A DNA stretch of 64,000 bases from Halomonas shengliensis (GTDB lineage: Bacteria; Pseudomonadota; Gammaproteobacteria; Pseudomonadales; Halomonadaceae): NCBI RefSeq assembly GCF_900104135.1, contig NZ_FNIV01000007.1, positions 62,001 to 126,000 on the forward strand, in the 5' to 3' direction. Shown here piece by piece: positions 46,570 to 56,968 of this stretch (within the stretch, counting starts at the first letter, position 1; each line of letters opens with the position of its first letter). Under the pieces are notes generated by a model that saw nothing but the letters and a program-made list of their open reading frames with translations, did no database searches and had not been told where the DNA came from. Made by a program: the position numbers and the translations under genes.

Positions 46570-46644
46570 TGGCTGGGGTACCAGGATTCGAACCTGGGAA
46601 TGCCGATACCAAAAACCGGTGCCTTACCACTTGGCGATACCCCA
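46570..46644 (-). tRNA. tRNA-Gln (anticodon TTG)
   Basis: A complete 75-base cloverleaf with CCA. It begins TGGGGTA, has the anticodon loop TTTTGGT within CCGGT/ATCGG and the T-arm CCCAGGTTCGAATCCTGG. It is the middle gene of the tRNA operon, with 94 bases before tRNA-Thr. Confidence 0.97.
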
Positions 46645-46650
46645 GCAGCG

Positions 46651-46726
46651 TGGTGGCCAGAGACGGAATCGAACCGCCGACACGGGGATTTTCAATCCCC
46701 TGCTCTACCAACTGAGCTATCTGGCC
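46651..46726 (-). tRNA. tRNA-Phe (anticodon GAA)
   Basis: A complete 76-base cloverleaf with CCA. It begins GGCCAGATAGCTCAG and has anticodon arm GGGGATTGAAAATCCCC and T-loop GGTTCGATTCC. It is the first gene of the tRNA operon, six bases ahead of tRNA-Gln and just downstream of a strong promoter. Confidence 0.97.
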
Positions 46727-46742
46727 CTTGCCAACGGTGCGT

Positions 46743-46771
46743 ATTAAACCCTAACCGTCTTTCCCCGTCAA
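46743..46771 (-). promoter_or_regulatory. Sigma-70 promoter of the tRNA operon
   Basis: On the minus strand TTGACG and TTTAAT are separated by exactly 17 bases. The start would be near 46736, about ten bases before tRNA-Phe. The G+C-rich bases after the -10 box (ACGCACCG) could act as a stringent discriminator. Confidence 0.8.
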
Positions 46772-46785
46772 CCCCTTTCGTTTCA

Positions 46786-47054
46786 TCAGGATGAGGGCGG
46801 GACATAGCCCTCGGCCTGGTCGGTCTCGCGGTTGTCCAGGAAGCGCTCCATCTGCTCCATCAGGTACTCCCGGGAGGCCGGGTCGAGCATGTTGAGGTGC
46901 TTCTCGTTGATCAGCCGGGTCTGCAGCGCCTGCCACTCCTCCCAGGCCTGCTTCGAGACGCTGGCCTGGATCTCCTGCCCCTTCTTGCCGGGCAGCGGCG
47001 GGAACGGCAGGGCCTCGAGCTCCTGCTGGTACTTGCGACAGAATACGGTCTGGC

Positions 47055-47058
<4 letters not shown>
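46786..47058 (-). CDS. yggX: Fe(2+)-trafficking/oxidative protection protein YggX
   Basis: The 90-residue cytosolic protein has the invariant MSQTVFCRKY (Cys 7), LPFPPLPGKKGQEI and NEKHLNMLDPASREYL. It protects iron-sulfur clusters from oxidation. It overlaps mutY by four bases (ATGA). The coupling makes sense because MutY carries a [4Fe-4S] cluster, and mutY-yggX is a conserved pair in gammaproteobacteria. Confidence 0.95.
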
Positions 47059-48170
<1,112 letters not shown>

Positions 48171-48178
48171 CGGCACTC

Positions 48179-48207
48179 AAAAAAAGGCGCCGGCACAGGG
48201 CCGGCGC
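48179..48207 (-). terminator. Strong terminator between asmA and mutY
   Basis: GCGCCGGC pairs with GCCGGCGC around CCTGT, followed by CTTTTTTT. It ends the GNAT-asmA transcript but lies immediately before the mutY start codon, on the same strand. Confidence 0.88.
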
Positions 48208-48222
48208 AGGGACTGACTTGGC

Positions 48223-50577
48223 TCACTCGAAGAGACCGCGCAGGGCGTCGCGGAGTTCCCCGCCGGCCTCCCCGCCGATGCGCTCCTCGAGCTTGTCGAG
48301 GGCGCCACCGAGGCGCTCCTCCACCTCCTCGCCGGCGCGCTGCTGCAGCTCCTGGCGCAGTGCCTCGCCGATGGCTCCCTGGAAGGCCTCGCGATCGAAG
48401 CGGCACCACTCGGCGCTGTCGCCGTCGAGGTTACCCTCGCAGCGTACCGGGAAGGGCAGGCGCTCGAGGCGCGGGTTGACCTCGCAGGCGAGGTCGGCGG
48501 TATCCACCACCCGGGCGGCGCCGCGCAGGTCGAAGCGCCGGCTGGTGAGGTCGAGCCAGCCTTCGCCGCCCATGTCGATGCCCGGCAGGGTAATGGTGAG
48601 GTCGTCGCTCTCCATCACCCCCTCGCGGAACACCAGGGTCGCCTCGGCGCGGTCGAAGCGGGTATCGGGGGCCCAGTCGCGCTGGGGCTGTTCGCCCTCC
48701 AGGGTCGCCACCGCGGTGCACAGTTCGCGGGAGACGTTGACCTCGAGGATGGCGCCATCGTCGAGCCGCGTGGCCAGGCGCCCGCCGAGGCCGCGACGCA
48801 TCTCTGGCCAGGCGTTGCCACGGGTCGTCAGTTCGCCTTCGACGAAGGCACGGCCGCGCAGCGGCGCCTTCTCGTCGCCCTCGCCCAGCGCCTCCAGCAG
48901 GGCATCGACGCGCACCCGCTCCAGGCGGGGCGCCAGCCGCCAGGCGGCGGGCTCGCCGGTGAGGTCCAGCTCCCCCTGGACGGCGAGGCTGCCCTCGTAG
49001 AAGGCGGCCTCCAGCGTCTCCAGTCGGTGGCGCCCGTCGCTGCCCGCCAGCGCCAGGGTGACATCGGTGGCATCCAGCCCGGCCAGCCGCAGGCGACTCA
49101 GGCGCAGCTCGGCATCCAGCGCCAGGGGGCGCAGCCATGCCAGGGGCAGCGGTTGCGGCTCGTCCTGGGCGAAGGCGCGCGCCACGCCGGGGAGCGCCAG
49201 GCCGGCGCTCGCCTCGGCCTCGCCCTGGCCAGGCGGCAGGTAGGCATCCAGGTCGAGGCTGTCACCCTGCAGCTCGGCCTCCAGGCGCTCGCCGCCGAGG
49301 CCGGCGTCGAGGCGGCCGGTGAAGGTGCTGCCGTCCAGCAGCAGGGTCAGGCCGGTCAGCGCCACCCGGTCCAGGTTCCCCTCCAGGGGGCTGGTCAGGG
49401 CCACATCGGTGAGGGCCTCGGGGTCGGTGGTGGCAGGCAGGCGGTCGAAGCGCTCCAGCCAGGGGCGCAGGGAGAGGGGTGCCAGGCGAAGCTGGCCGTC
49501 GTAGCGGGGCGCCTCGCCCAGCCCGGCCAGGTTGAGGTTGCCGCTCAGGCGCAGGCCATGCTCGCCGGTCAGCTCCAGGTCGCGCAGGCGGGCGACGCCC
49601 TCCGCGAGGTCCGCCTCCATAGCGAGCGCCAGGGTGAGCGGCAGCGGCGACTCCCCCAGGACGGGATGCACCAGGGTCGCCTCCAGGGTGGCGGGCTCCA
49701 GACCCAGGCGGCGCTCGGCCATGTCGACCACCAGGCGCCCGCCCTCGAGCGCCAGGTCCTGGGCGGGCTCCACGCCGGGCAGCCGGTTGCTGGTGGCCAG
49801 GGAGAACGCCTCGAGGGTGTAGCGACGCTCGGCCAGCGCCAGGGTAAGGCGGCCGTCGAGCTCCACATCGCTGGCCAGGCGGGGCACGGTGTCGTCGAGC
49901 CCCGTCGAGGTGTCGTAGCCGAGCACCTGGAAGCTGGACTGCAGCGGGAAGGGATTCCGCGGATTGACGTTGCGACCGCTCACCGAGAGCCCCTTGAGAC
50001 GCAGCGAGCGGTCGCCGGCCCGGTCACGGTAGTTCACCTCGCCATCCCTGACCTCGACACTGGCGATGTTGAAGGCCACCGCCAGGCCGCCACCGTCACC
50101 CGGCACCGGCGCCGAGGAGGCGTCCTCCGGCCGGGGGGCGCCGGCCTCCTGGTCGGGCGCGGCCAGGCGCTCCACCAGGGGCTCCCAGTTGCCGCGCCCC
50201 TGCTCGTCACGAGCCAGGTTGAGGCGCAGGCCGTTGAGGGTCATGCCGTCGATGGCCACCTCGCCGCGCAGCAGCGAGGCCACCCCCAGGCTGACCTCGG
50301 CGCGCTGGAAGGCCATGAAGGCGGGATCCTCTCCCGCCGCCTGCGCCGGCAGCCAGGCCTGGGCCTGCTCGACGCTGACCCCGAGCCGCGGATAGAAGGA
50401 CCAGGCGATGGGCCCCTCCAGGGCGAGGCTCAACCCGGTCTGCTCCTGCACCACCGCCTCGAGACGGGGCTTGAGGTCCTCGGGATCGAGGAAGGTGGTG
50501 ACATAGACCACCGCCGCCACCGCCAGCACGGCGACGATGCCGATGGCGGCCAGCAGGGTGCTGAGCAGTCGCTTCAT
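48223..50577 (-). CDS. AsmA-family inner-membrane protein
   Basis: The 784-residue protein begins with an N-terminal membrane helix (about 5-28), followed by the AsmA domain opening [43 protein letters not shown] long beta-rich periplasmic part ends with the AsmA-like C-terminal region ([23 protein letters not shown]). AsmA-like proteins bridge the envelope and are implicated in phospholipid movement to the outer membrane. The start overlaps the stop of the upstream GNAT gene by four bases, and GGAGG is seven bases upstream. Confidence 0.87.
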   Translation of the reverse strand: MKRLLSTLLAAIGIVAVLAVAAVVYVTTFLDPEDLKPRLEAVVQEQTGLSLALEGPIAWSFYPRLGVSVEQAQAWLPAQAAGEDPAFMAFQRAEVSLGVASLLRGEVAIDGMTLNGLRLNLARDEQGRGNWEPLVERLAAPDQEAGAPRPEDASSAPVPGDGGGLAVAFNIASVEVRDGEVNYRDRAGDRSLRLKGLSVSGRNVNPRNPFPLQSSFQVLGYDTSTGLDDTVPRLASDVELDGRLTLALAERRYTLEAFSLATSNRLPGVEPAQDLALEGGRLVVDMAERRLGLEPATLEATLVHPVLGESPLPLTLALAMEADLAEGVARLRDLELTGEHGLRLSGNLNLAGLGEAPRYDGQLRLAPLSLRPWLERFDRLPATTDPEALTDVALTSPLEGNLDRVALTGLTLLLDGSTFTGRLDAGLGGERLEAELQGDSLDLDAYLPPGQGEAEASAGLALPGVARAFAQDEPQPLPLAWLRPLALDAELRLSRLRLAGLDATDVTLALAGSDGRHRLETLEAAFYEGSLAVQGELDLTGEPAAWRLAPRLERVRVDALLEALGEGDEKAPLRGRAFVEGELTTRGNAWPEMRRGLGGRLATRLDDGAILEVNVSRELCTAVATLEGEQPQRDWAPDTRFDRAEATLVFREGVMESDDLTITLPGIDMGGEGWLDLTSRRFDLRGAARVVDTADLACEVNPRLERLPFPVRCEGNLDGDSAEWCRFDREAFQGAIGEALRQELQQRAGEEVEERLGGALDKLEERIGGEAGGELRDALRGLFE

Positions 50578-51032
50578 CGCGGGACCTCCGGAGGCTGGCC
50601 GGGCAGCACCAGGCGATAGTGGTCGCCGTCGCGGTCGAGTCGGTAGCCGAGCCGCGAGAGCAGCACCTGGTCGGCCATCTGCAGCTGGGAGGCCTCGGCG
50701 CACAGGCGACGCCCCTCGCCGGCAGCCGCCTGGCCGACCAGTGCCAGCAGGCGTGTGCCCACCCCGCGCCGGCGGGTCGGCTTGCGCACGCAGAAGTGCG
50801 ACAGCCACCAGGCCGTGCCGTCGTCGCGGCGCGCCACGGCACCGATCAGGCGGTCATTGAAGCGGGCGCAGAGGAAGGCGTGCCCCACCGCCAGATGCTG
50901 TTCGATGAAGGCGTCGACCGGAGCGGGCAGCCGCTCGGCGGGGGCATCGGCGTAGATGCGGGCGAGATCGGTTCGGGCCTGGGCATCCGCTTCCCAGGCG
51001 CCCCGATCGACGGGGTGCAGAGTCACCGGCAT
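50574..51032 (-). CDS. GNAT acetyltransferase, PanZ/PanM-like
   Basis: The 152-residue protein has a GNAT core with [19 protein letters not shown], the strand [24 protein letters not shown] (acetyl-CoA pyrophosphate loop) and [20 protein letters not shown]...LSxxxVRxxTRRRGVG is close to PanZ/PanM, the acetyl-CoA sensor that triggers maturation of aspartate decarboxylase PanD. Whether it does so here is inferred. GGGAGG precedes the ATG. It is first of a two-gene operon with asmA and divergent from hisB. Confidence 0.75.
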   Translation of the reverse strand: MPVTLHPVDRGAWEADAQARTDLARIYADAPAERLPAPVDAFIEQHLAVGHAFLCARFNDRLIGAVARRDDGTAWWLSHFCVRKPTRRRGVGTRLLALVGQAAAGEGRRLCAEASQLQMADQVLLSRLGYRLDRDGDHYRLVLPGQPPEVPR

Positions 51033-51103
51033 GAAAAGAACCTCCCTGGGCCGGGACGGCAGCGGGCGCCACCGTGCGACGGGCAATATGGTGAATGGAG
51101 GCA

Positions 51104-51136
51104 TTGTAGCGGATGGGCGTCGCGATTCTCTATAAT
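51104..51136 (+). promoter_or_regulatory. Probable promoter of the hisBHAF operon
   Basis: A consensus TATAAT lies at 51131-51136, about 53 bases before the hisB ATG. The best -35-like element, TTGTAG at 51104, is 21 bases away, longer than ideal, so this box is tentative. No leader-peptide attenuator with a His run is seen. Confidence 0.45.
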
Positions 51137-51188
51137 GGCGGCTTCGTCATCGCCCCTTCCCACTGCGCCCCGGCGCTGGAGAGCCTCA

Positions 51189-51782
51189 ATGTCCGAGCGT
51201 ATCGCCACGGTCAGCCGTGACACCCAGGAGACCCGGATCCGTGTCTCCGTCAACCTCGACGGCAGCGGCAAGCTGAACTGCGAGACCGGCGTGCCCTTCC
51301 TCGATCACATGCTCGACCAGGTGGCCCGCCACGGCCTGATCGACCTCGACATCCACGCCGAGGGCGACCTGCATATCGATGACCACCATACCGTCGAGGA
51401 CCTCGGCATCACCCTGGGGCAGGCCTTCGACCAGGCGATCGGCGACAAGCGCGGCATCTACCGCTACGGCCACGCCTACGTGCCGCTGGACGAGGCGCTC
51501 TCGCGTGTGGTGGTGGACTTCTCCGGCCGCCCGGGGCTGTTCATGGACGTCGCCTTCACCCGCGCCGCTATCGGCCGCCTGGATACCCAGCTGTTCCAGG
51601 AGTTCTTCCAGGGCTTCGTCAACCACGCCCGGGTGACCCTGCACATCGACAACCTGAAGGGCGAGAACGCCCACCACCAGGCGGAGACCATCTTCAAGGC
51701 CTTCGGCCGCGCCCTGCGCATGGCCGTGGCGCCGGACCCGCGCATGGCCGGCCAGATGCCCTCCACCAAGGGCAGCCTGTAA
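51189..51782 (+). CDS. hisB: Imidazoleglycerol-phosphate dehydratase
   Basis: The 197-residue monofunctional enzyme catalyses step six of histidine synthesis. Manganese-binding motifs: [29 protein letters not shown], and later [18 protein letters not shown]. It lacks the phosphatase domain fused in enteric HisB. It is first of hisBHAF, with hisH 30 bases downstream. Confidence 0.96.
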   Translation: MSERIATVSRDTQETRIRVSVNLDGSGKLNCETGVPFLDHMLDQVARHGLIDLDIHAEGDLHIDDHHTVEDLGITLGQAFDQAIGDKRGIYRYGHAYVPLDEALSRVVVDFSGRPGLFMDVAFTRAAIGRLDTQLFQEFFQGFVNHARVTLHIDNLKGENAHHQAETIFKAFGRALRMAVAPDPRMAGQMPSTKGSL

Positions 51783-51812
51783 GGCCCTGTACCACGCAAC
51801 GAGGAGCGCCCC

Positions 51813-52454
51813 ATGACCATTGCCGTCATCGACTACGGGATGGGTAACCTGCATTCCGTCGCCAAGGCACTGGAGCACGTCACCCACGAGAACGTGGTGG
51901 TCACCCGCGACCCCCGCCGCATCCTCGGCGCCACTCGCCTGGTGCTGCCCGGCCAGGGCGCCATCCGCGACTGCCTCGGCGAACTGGAGAGGACCGAGCT
52001 GCGCGGCCTGGTGGAGGAGCTGCTGGCCAACCAGGAGAAGCCCCTGCTGGGCATCTGCGTGGGCCAGCAGATGCTGCTGGAGCGCAGCGAGGAGAACGGC
52101 GGCGTCGACTGCCTGGGCTTCCTCGGCGGCGAGGTGAAGCGCTTCCCCGCCGACATGCGCGACGACCTGGGCCAGCGCCTCAAGGTGCCCCACATGGGCT
52201 GGAACCTGGTGCACCAGCACCGCCGGCACCCGCTGTGGGAGGGCATCGACCAGGACGAGCACTTCTACTTCGTGCACAGCTACTACGTGGCCGCCAGCGA
52301 CGAGGCATGCGTGTACGGCACCACCGACTATGGCCGCGTCCAGGCCCACGTGGCCATCGGCCGCGACGCCACCTTCGCCGTGCAGTTCCACCCCGAGAAG
52401 AGCTCGCGGGCCGGCCTCAGGCTGCTCGAGAACTTCGTACAATGGACGCCCTGA
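51813..52454 (+). CDS. hisH: Imidazole glycerol phosphate synthase, glutaminase subunit
   Basis: The 213-residue class I amidotransferase supplies ammonia to HisF. The nucleophile is Cys 82 in GICVGQQ; the His-Glu pair is in FAVQFHPEKSS. The oxyanion segment LPGQGA is in place. It is in the his operon, 33 bases before hisA. Confidence 0.96.
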   Translation: MTIAVIDYGMGNLHSVAKALEHVTHENVVVTRDPRRILGATRLVLPGQGAIRDCLGELERTELRGLVEELLANQEKPLLGICVGQQMLLERSEENGGVDCLGFLGGEVKRFPADMRDDLGQRLKVPHMGWNLVHQHRRHPLWEGIDQDEHFYFVHSYYVAASDEACVYGTTDYGRVQAHVAIGRDATFAVQFHPEKSSRAGLRLLENFVQWTP

Positions 52455-52487
52455 GCCGCGCCCATCCCGAATCCACAGGAGCCTGAC

Positions 52488-53234
52488 ATGCTGGTAATTC
52501 CCGCCATCGACCTCAAGGACGGCCAGTGCGTGCGCCTCAAGCAGGGGCGCATGGACGACGCCACCACCTACGGCGACGACCCGGTGGCCATGGCCGAGCG
52601 CTGGGTCGACGCCGGCGCCCGCCGCCTGCACCTGGTGGATCTCAACGGCGCCTTCGAGGGCAAGCCGGTCAACGGCGAGGCGGTGACCGCCATCGCCCGC
52701 CGCTACCCGACGCTGCCGATCCAGATCGGCGGCGGCATCCGCAGCGCCGAGACCATCGAGCACTACCTGGCCGCCGGCGTCTCCTACGTGATCATCGGCA
52801 CCAAGGCGGTCAAGGAGCCCGACTTCGTCGGCGAGATGTGCCGCGCCTTCCCGGGCCACGTGATCGTCGGCCTCGACGCCCGCGACGGCTTCGTGGCCAC
52901 CGACGGCTGGGCCGAGGTCTCCCAGGTCAAGGCGGTGGACCTGGCCAAGCGCTTCGCCGACGACGGCGTCGCAAGCATCGTCTACACCGACATCGCCCGG
53001 GACGGCATGCTCAACGGCGTCAACGTCGAGGCCACCGCGGCACTCGCCCGCGACGGCGGCCTGCCGGTGATCGCCTCGGGCGGGGTGACCAACCTCGACG
53101 ACCTGCGTGGCCTGGCGGCCGCCCGGGAGCCCGGCATCCTCGGCGCCATCACCGGCCGCGCCATCTATGAAGGCAGCCTGGACCTCGCCGAGGGCCAGCG
53201 GCTGTGCGACGAACTCGCCCGCGAAGGGAGCTGA
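52488..53234 (+). CDS. hisA: Phosphoribosylformimino-AICAR-phosphate isomerase
   Basis: The 248-residue TIM-barrel enzyme isomerises ProFAR to PRFAR. Catalytic Asp is in [17 protein letters not shown]; the second-half Asp is in [14 protein letters not shown]. Phosphate-binding loops IQIGGGIRS and IASGGVTN are present. It is four bases upstream of hisF. Confidence 0.96.
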   Translation: MLVIPAIDLKDGQCVRLKQGRMDDATTYGDDPVAMAERWVDAGARRLHLVDLNGAFEGKPVNGEAVTAIARRYPTLPIQIGGGIRSAETIEHYLAAGVSYVIIGTKAVKEPDFVGEMCRAFPGHVIVGLDARDGFVATDGWAEVSQVKAVDLAKRFADDGVASIVYTDIARDGMLNGVNVEATAALARDGGLPVIASGGVTNLDDLRGLAAAREPGILGAITGRAIYEGSLDLAEGQRLCDELAREGS

Positions 53235-53238
53235 CACC

Positions 53239-54012
53239 ATGGGACTCGCCAAGCGCATCATCCCCTGCCTCGACGTCGACGCCGGCCGCGTGGTCAAGGG
53301 GGTCAACTTCATCGGCATCCGCGACGCCGGCGACCCGGTGGAGATCGCCCAGGGTTACAACCAGCAGGGCGCCGACGAGATCACCTTCCTCGACATCACC
53401 GCCAGCCACGAGGACCGCGGCACCACGGTGGAGATGGTCGAGCGCATCGCCGGCGAGGTGTTCATCCCCCTCACCGTGGGTGGCGGCATCCGCACCTGCG
53501 ATGACATCCGCACCATGCTCAACGCCGGTGCCGACAAGGTCTCCATCAACACCGCCGCGGTCACCAATCCCGAGTTCGTGCGCGAGGCCGCCGAGCGCTT
53601 CGGCAGCCAGTGTATCGTGGTGGCCATCGACGCCAAGAAGGTCTCCGCCGAGGGCGAGCCCGAGCGCTGGGAGATCTTCACCCACGGCGGGCGCCGCCCC
53701 ACCGGCCTCGACGCCGTGGAGTGGGCGAAGAAGATGGTGGAGTACGGCGCCGGCGAGCTGCTGCTCACCAGCATGGACCGCGACGGCACCAAGGCCGGCT
53801 TCGACCTGGGCGTGACCCATGCCATCGCCGAGGCGGTGAGCGTGCCGGTGATCGCCTCCGGCGGGGTGGGCAACCTCGACCACCTGGTGGAGGGCGTGGT
53901 CAAAGGCGGCGCCGACGCCGTGCTCGCCGCTAGCATCTTCCACTTCGGCGAGTACACCATCCCCGAGGCCAAGCGCTATATGGCCGAGCGCGGCATCGAG
54001 ATGCGGCTGTAG
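53239..54012 (+). CDS. hisF: Imidazole glycerol phosphate synthase, cyclase subunit
   Basis: The 257-residue TIM barrel uses ammonia from HisH to close the imidazole ring. Catalytic Asp residues are in [15 protein letters not shown] and [15 protein letters not shown]; phosphate loops are [10 protein letters not shown] and VIASGGVGN. It ends the hisBHAF operon and is followed by a terminator. The later hisIE gene is not in the window. Confidence 0.97.
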   Translation: MGLAKRIIPCLDVDAGRVVKGVNFIGIRDAGDPVEIAQGYNQQGADEITFLDITASHEDRGTTVEMVERIAGEVFIPLTVGGGIRTCDDIRTMLNAGADKVSINTAAVTNPEFVREAAERFGSQCIVVAIDAKKVSAEGEPERWEIFTHGGRRPTGLDAVEWAKKMVEYGAGELLLTSMDRDGTKAGFDLGVTHAIAEAVSVPVIASGGVGNLDHLVEGVVKGGADAVLAASIFHFGEYTIPEAKRYMAERGIEMRL

Positions 54013-54019
54013 GCAAGCG

Positions 54020-54046
54020 AAGGGCCCGCCACTTGGCGGGCCCTTT
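54020..54046. terminator. Terminator between hisF and yjaG
   Basis: AAGGGCCCGCC pairs perfectly with GGCGGGCCCTT around ACTT and continues TTTGCGTTT. A short A/G run on the left makes it usable on the minus strand too. Confidence 0.8.
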
Positions 54047-54070
54047 GCGTTTCGGCCGGCGTGCCGGCGA

Positions 54071-54655
54071 CTACTCCTCGGCGGAGAGCCCCAGGTTGCT
54101 GACGCCCTCGTTGCGCCCCAGCCGGCGCAGCGCCTTGAGGGCATCGCGATCCAGCGGGCCCGCCTCCACCGCCTCCAGCACCGCGTCCTGGAAGTCGTTC
54201 TCGTCCGCCATCAGCGGATGCTCGCGCACCAGGGCGGCCAGGCGCTCGCCGTCCTCCTCGCCCTCGGTCAGCTCGATGAAGGCTCGCACGCCTCCTCGCG
54301 ACGCACGGCTCACCTCCAGCACCGCCTCGGGCGCCTCGCCCTGCAGGGTGTCGAGCAGCGCCGAGAGCGCCGCCACCGCTTCGGTGGCACGCCGCGCCCC
54401 GAAGCTGTCGTCCCCCTCCGGCGGCGCCAGCTCGGCGAGCTTCTCCGCCTGGCGCTCGAAGTCGATCCGCGCCTCCCTGACCGAGAGACGCTCCCAGACC
54501 AGCTCGAGGATGGCGCGCAGCCCCGCCGGGTTGCCGTGGCCGGTGGTCTGGGCGTAGAGCGCATAGTTGGGCAGCAGCCGCTCGCACAGCGCCGCCATGA
54601 AGGCCTGCTGGCGGCGCGGCTCGAGGCCCTGCAGGCGCTGAAAGAAACCGCTCAT
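54071..54655 (-). CDS. YjaG/DUF416 family protein
   Basis: The 194-residue cytosolic helical protein begins MSGFFQRLQGLEPRRQQAFMAALCERLLPNYALYAQ, a DUF416/YjaG hallmark, and includes DDSFGARRATEAVAALSALLDTL. The family has no established function. It has a clear AAGGAG site. The C-terminal tail (RLGRNEGVSNLGLS) is longer than I recall for E. coli YjaG. Repeat copy D lies upstream of it. Confidence 0.8.
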   Translation of the reverse strand: MSGFFQRLQGLEPRRQQAFMAALCERLLPNYALYAQTTGHGNPAGLRAILELVWERLSVREARIDFERQAEKLAELAPPEGDDSFGARRATEAVAALSALLDTLQGEAPEAVLEVSRASRGGVRAFIELTEGEEDGERLAALVREHPLMADENDFQDAVLEAVEAGPLDRDALKALRRLGRNEGVSNLGLSAEE

Positions 54656-54708
54656 GGACTCTCCTTGACGTGTACCTGTCTAAAATCTGTGCCTTTAAGC
54701 TCACAAAA

Positions 54709-54826
54709 TCAGCGAGGCCCCGGGGATAGGGCGAAGAGGGGGTCCGAGGACCAGGGAAGGCCGAGGTAGCGCACAAGGAGGTATTCACAGCGCCCCCTCG
54801 CAGACCTATCGCCGGGACAGCCCGAG
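54709..54826 (-). repeat. Dispersed MITE-like repeat, copy D (short form)
   Basis: This copy of about 118 bases is read on the minus strand. Its arms are CCGGCGATAGGTCTGCGAGG and, inverted, CCGGGGATAGGGCGAAGAGG; both carry GATAGG where copy A has GACAGG, so the arms have changed together. It lacks the inner module of about 80 bases and ends GGGGCCTCGCTGA, like copy B. It lies between the alkyltransferase-like gene and yjaG. Confidence 0.78.
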
Positions 54827-54828
54827 CG

Positions 54829-55122
54829 TCACGGCCACATCCGCTCCGCCGGCGCCCGGCCGCGGGCATCCAGCAGTACCCCCTCGGCGGCCAGGCGCTG
54901 GCGCTGCTCCGCGGCGCCGGGATGGTCGGCCAGCTTGCGCGAGGCGGTGATGATGCGAAACCACGGCAGGCCGTGGTCGGAGGGCAGCTCGCGCAGGGCA
55001 CGCGCCACCAGCCGCGGCGTGGCCCCCTCGGCCATGGCGGCGATGCGGCCGTAGGTGGTCACCCGCCCCGGCGGGATCTCGGCGATGACGGTCAGGACCT
55101 GTTCCCTCCAGCCGGCCTTCAT
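54829..55122 (-). CDS. Alkyltransferase-like DNA-binding protein (ATL)
   Basis: The 97-residue protein matches the DNA-binding domain of O6-alkylguanine-DNA alkyltransferase: IPPGRVTTYGRIAAMA and RLVARALRELPSDHGLPWFRII. The reactive Cys of the PCHR motif is replaced by Trp (position 54 in LPWFRI), the definition of an ATL. Such proteins bind O6-alkylguanine and flag it for nucleotide excision repair. An AAGGG site lies close to the ATG. The stop codon is three bases from repeat copy D. Confidence 0.88.
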   Translation of the reverse strand: MKAGWREQVLTVIAEIPPGRVTTYGRIAAMAEGATPRLVARALRELPSDHGLPWFRIITASRKLADHPGAAEQRQRLAAEGVLLDARGRAPAERMWP

Positions 55123-55176
55123 GTACCCTTGCGCTCCCCTATCCGTTGCATCCGATCCGCTGGCGAGGTTTCCCCC

Positions 55177-55872
55177 ATGCATGTTCATCTGCTGCAGCAC
55201 GACCCGCACCGGGGTCCGGCACGCCTGGCCGACTGGCTGACCAGCATGGGCCACAGCCACACGGTGTTCCACCTCGACGCCGGCGAACTGCCGCCCAGGC
55301 TCGCCGACGGCGACGCCCTGATCCTGCTCGACGGCCCCGAGGGCCCCCTGGACAGCGACCGGCTGCCGTGGCTGAAGGGCGAGCGCAAGCTGGTGGCGCG
55401 CGCCCTGGATGGCCACAAGCCGCTGCTCGGCATCGGCTTCGGAGCCCGCCTGATCGCCGAGGCGCTGGGCGCCGTGGTGGCCCGCGGGACCTTCGCCGAG
55501 ACCGGCTGGCACCCCGTCACCCTGGCCGCGGAGAACGGCCTGGACCTGCCCGAGCGGTTCGACGCCTTCATGTGGCACCGCGAGGTCTTCTCCCTGCCCG
55601 AGGAGGCCGTGGCGCTGGGCGGCAGCGCGGCGAGCCCGCTGCAAGGCTTCGCCTGGGACGGCGGCCGCGTGCTGGGCCTGCTCTGCCACCTGGAGGCCAC
55701 CGCCGAGAGCGTCGAGGCGCTGCTCGCCCATGTAGCCCCGCCCGAGGGCAGCGACGCCAGCCCCCACGCCCAGGACGCCGCGGCGATGCTCGCGGACCCG
55801 CGGCGCTTCGACCGCCTCGCCCCGCTGCTCGACCGCCTGCTCAGCCAGTGGCTGCGGAGCGCTGCGGCGTGA
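55177..55872 (+). CDS. Class I glutamine amidotransferase-like protein lacking the nucleophile
   Basis: The 231-residue protein follows the fold of stand-alone GATase proteins similar to E. coli YfeJ. The nucleophile elbow, normally GICLGxQ, reads GIGFGAR, so Gly 87 replaces the catalytic Cys. The His-Glu pair survives in LLCHLEATAES. It may therefore be a binding or regulatory protein rather than an amidase. GAGG lies eight bases upstream. The last 32 bases overlap the convergent mnmH gene. It diverges from the ATL gene. Confidence 0.78.
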   Translation: MHVHLLQHDPHRGPARLADWLTSMGHSHTVFHLDAGELPPRLADGDALILLDGPEGPLDSDRLPWLKGERKLVARALDGHKPLLGIGFGARLIAEALGAVVARGTFAETGWHPVTLAAENGLDLPERFDAFMWHREVFSLPEEAVALGGSAASPLQGFAWDGGRVLGLLCHLEATAESVEALLAHVAPPEGSDASPHAQDAAAMLADPRRFDRLAPLLDRLLSQWLRSAAA

Positions 55873-56968
55873 CCGCCCCCTGCTCCTCGGACCACTGCCG
55901 GGCCACCGCCAGGCAGCTCTCCCAGTCGCCTACGTGGAGGAAGTGGCCCGGGTCGCGCTTCTCCAGCTGGTAGCGGTACATGGGGTCGTAGTACTCGGTG
56001 AGCAGCGGCGCCAGCCACGCCTCGTGGGCCTGGGGGTTGCCGCGCTCGTGCTCGCGGAAGGCCTGCGCCTGGAGCCGCTGCAGCCGCGCCAGGCGTGCGC
56101 TGCCCAGGCGCTTGCGCAGCTTGGCCAGGGACTCCTCCAGCTGCTTGCGCATCAGCGTCCAGCCCAGCCACTCGCCGCACTGGCGACGATAGACCGCCCA
56201 CAACTCCTCGATGTAGTCGCGATGGATCTGCGCCAGGCGCCAGTCCAGCGGCATCTCCACCCGCACCCGCGGGGCGCGCTGCATCGCCTCCCAGAAGGCC
56301 AGCGGCAGGTTGGCGCCGCCGATATGGCGCGACTCGTCCTCGACCACCACGGGGCCCGGCAGGTCGAGCAGGTGCCGCCCCATGGCGTGCTCGAAGTCGA
56401 TCTGGCTGGGCGCCTCCAGGGGGTGGCGGCCGAAGGCGGAGCCCTTGTGACGGGCGCAGCCCTCGAGGTCGAGGCCGTTGTCCAGGGCCAGCACCAGGTC
56501 GGTCTTGGCGCAGCCGGTGAGGCCGCCCACCACCAGCAGCGGCTGTTCGGCGGCGGCGTCGATGCGCGCGCAGAGCGCCTGGCGCATCGCCTTCCAGCCG
56601 CCGCGGATGCGCGGCCGGGTGATGCCGGCCTCGGCCAGCCACTGCTGGGCGATCTGCGAGCGCAGCCCGCCGCGGAAGCAGTAGACGATGGCGTCGGGGT
56701 GGCGCGCGAGCAGCTCGCGCCAGGCCGCCACCCGCGCCGCCTTGACCTCGCCGCCGACCAGCCGCTCGCCCAGGGCGATCGCCGCGGTCTGGCCGCGCTC
56801 CTTGTACTCGATGCCGACCAGGTGGCGCTCGTCATCGTCCATCAGCGGCAGGTTCACAGCCCCCGGCAGCGCTCCCTGGGCGAACTCCACCGGGGCCCGC
56901 ACGTCGATCAGCACCCGCCCCTCGCGCAGCAGCGCGAGGTCGGGCTCGACCAGCGGCAGCTCGCTCAT
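55841..56968 (-). CDS. mnmH: tRNA 2-selenouridine synthase
   Basis: The 375-residue enzyme (SelU/YbbB) replaces sulfur by selenium in the wobble 2-thiouridine of Lys, Glu and Gln tRNAs. The N-terminal rhodanese domain has Cys 97 in IVYCFRGGLRS, the same position as in E. coli. The C-terminal part has the P-loop GGLTGCAKT and GSAFGRHPLEAPSQ. Its start overlaps the selD stop (ATGA), so selenophosphate supply and use are coupled. Confidence 0.94.
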   Translation of the reverse strand: MSELPLVEPDLALLREGRVLIDVRAPVEFAQGALPGAVNLPLMDDDERHLVGIEYKERGQTAAIALGERLVGGEVKAARVAAWRELLARHPDAIVYCFRGGLRSQIAQQWLAEAGITRPRIRGGWKAMRQALCARIDAAAEQPLLVVGGLTGCAKTDLVLALDNGLDLEGCARHKGSAFGRHPLEAPSQIDFEHAMGRHLLDLPGPVVVEDESRHIGGANLPLAFWEAMQRAPRVRVEMPLDWRLAQIHRDYIEELWAVYRRQCGEWLGWTLMRKQLEESLAKLRKRLGSARLARLQRLQAQAFREHERGNPQAHEAWLAPLLTEYYDPMYRYQLEKRDPGHFLHVGDWESCLAVARQWSEEQGAVTPQRSAATG

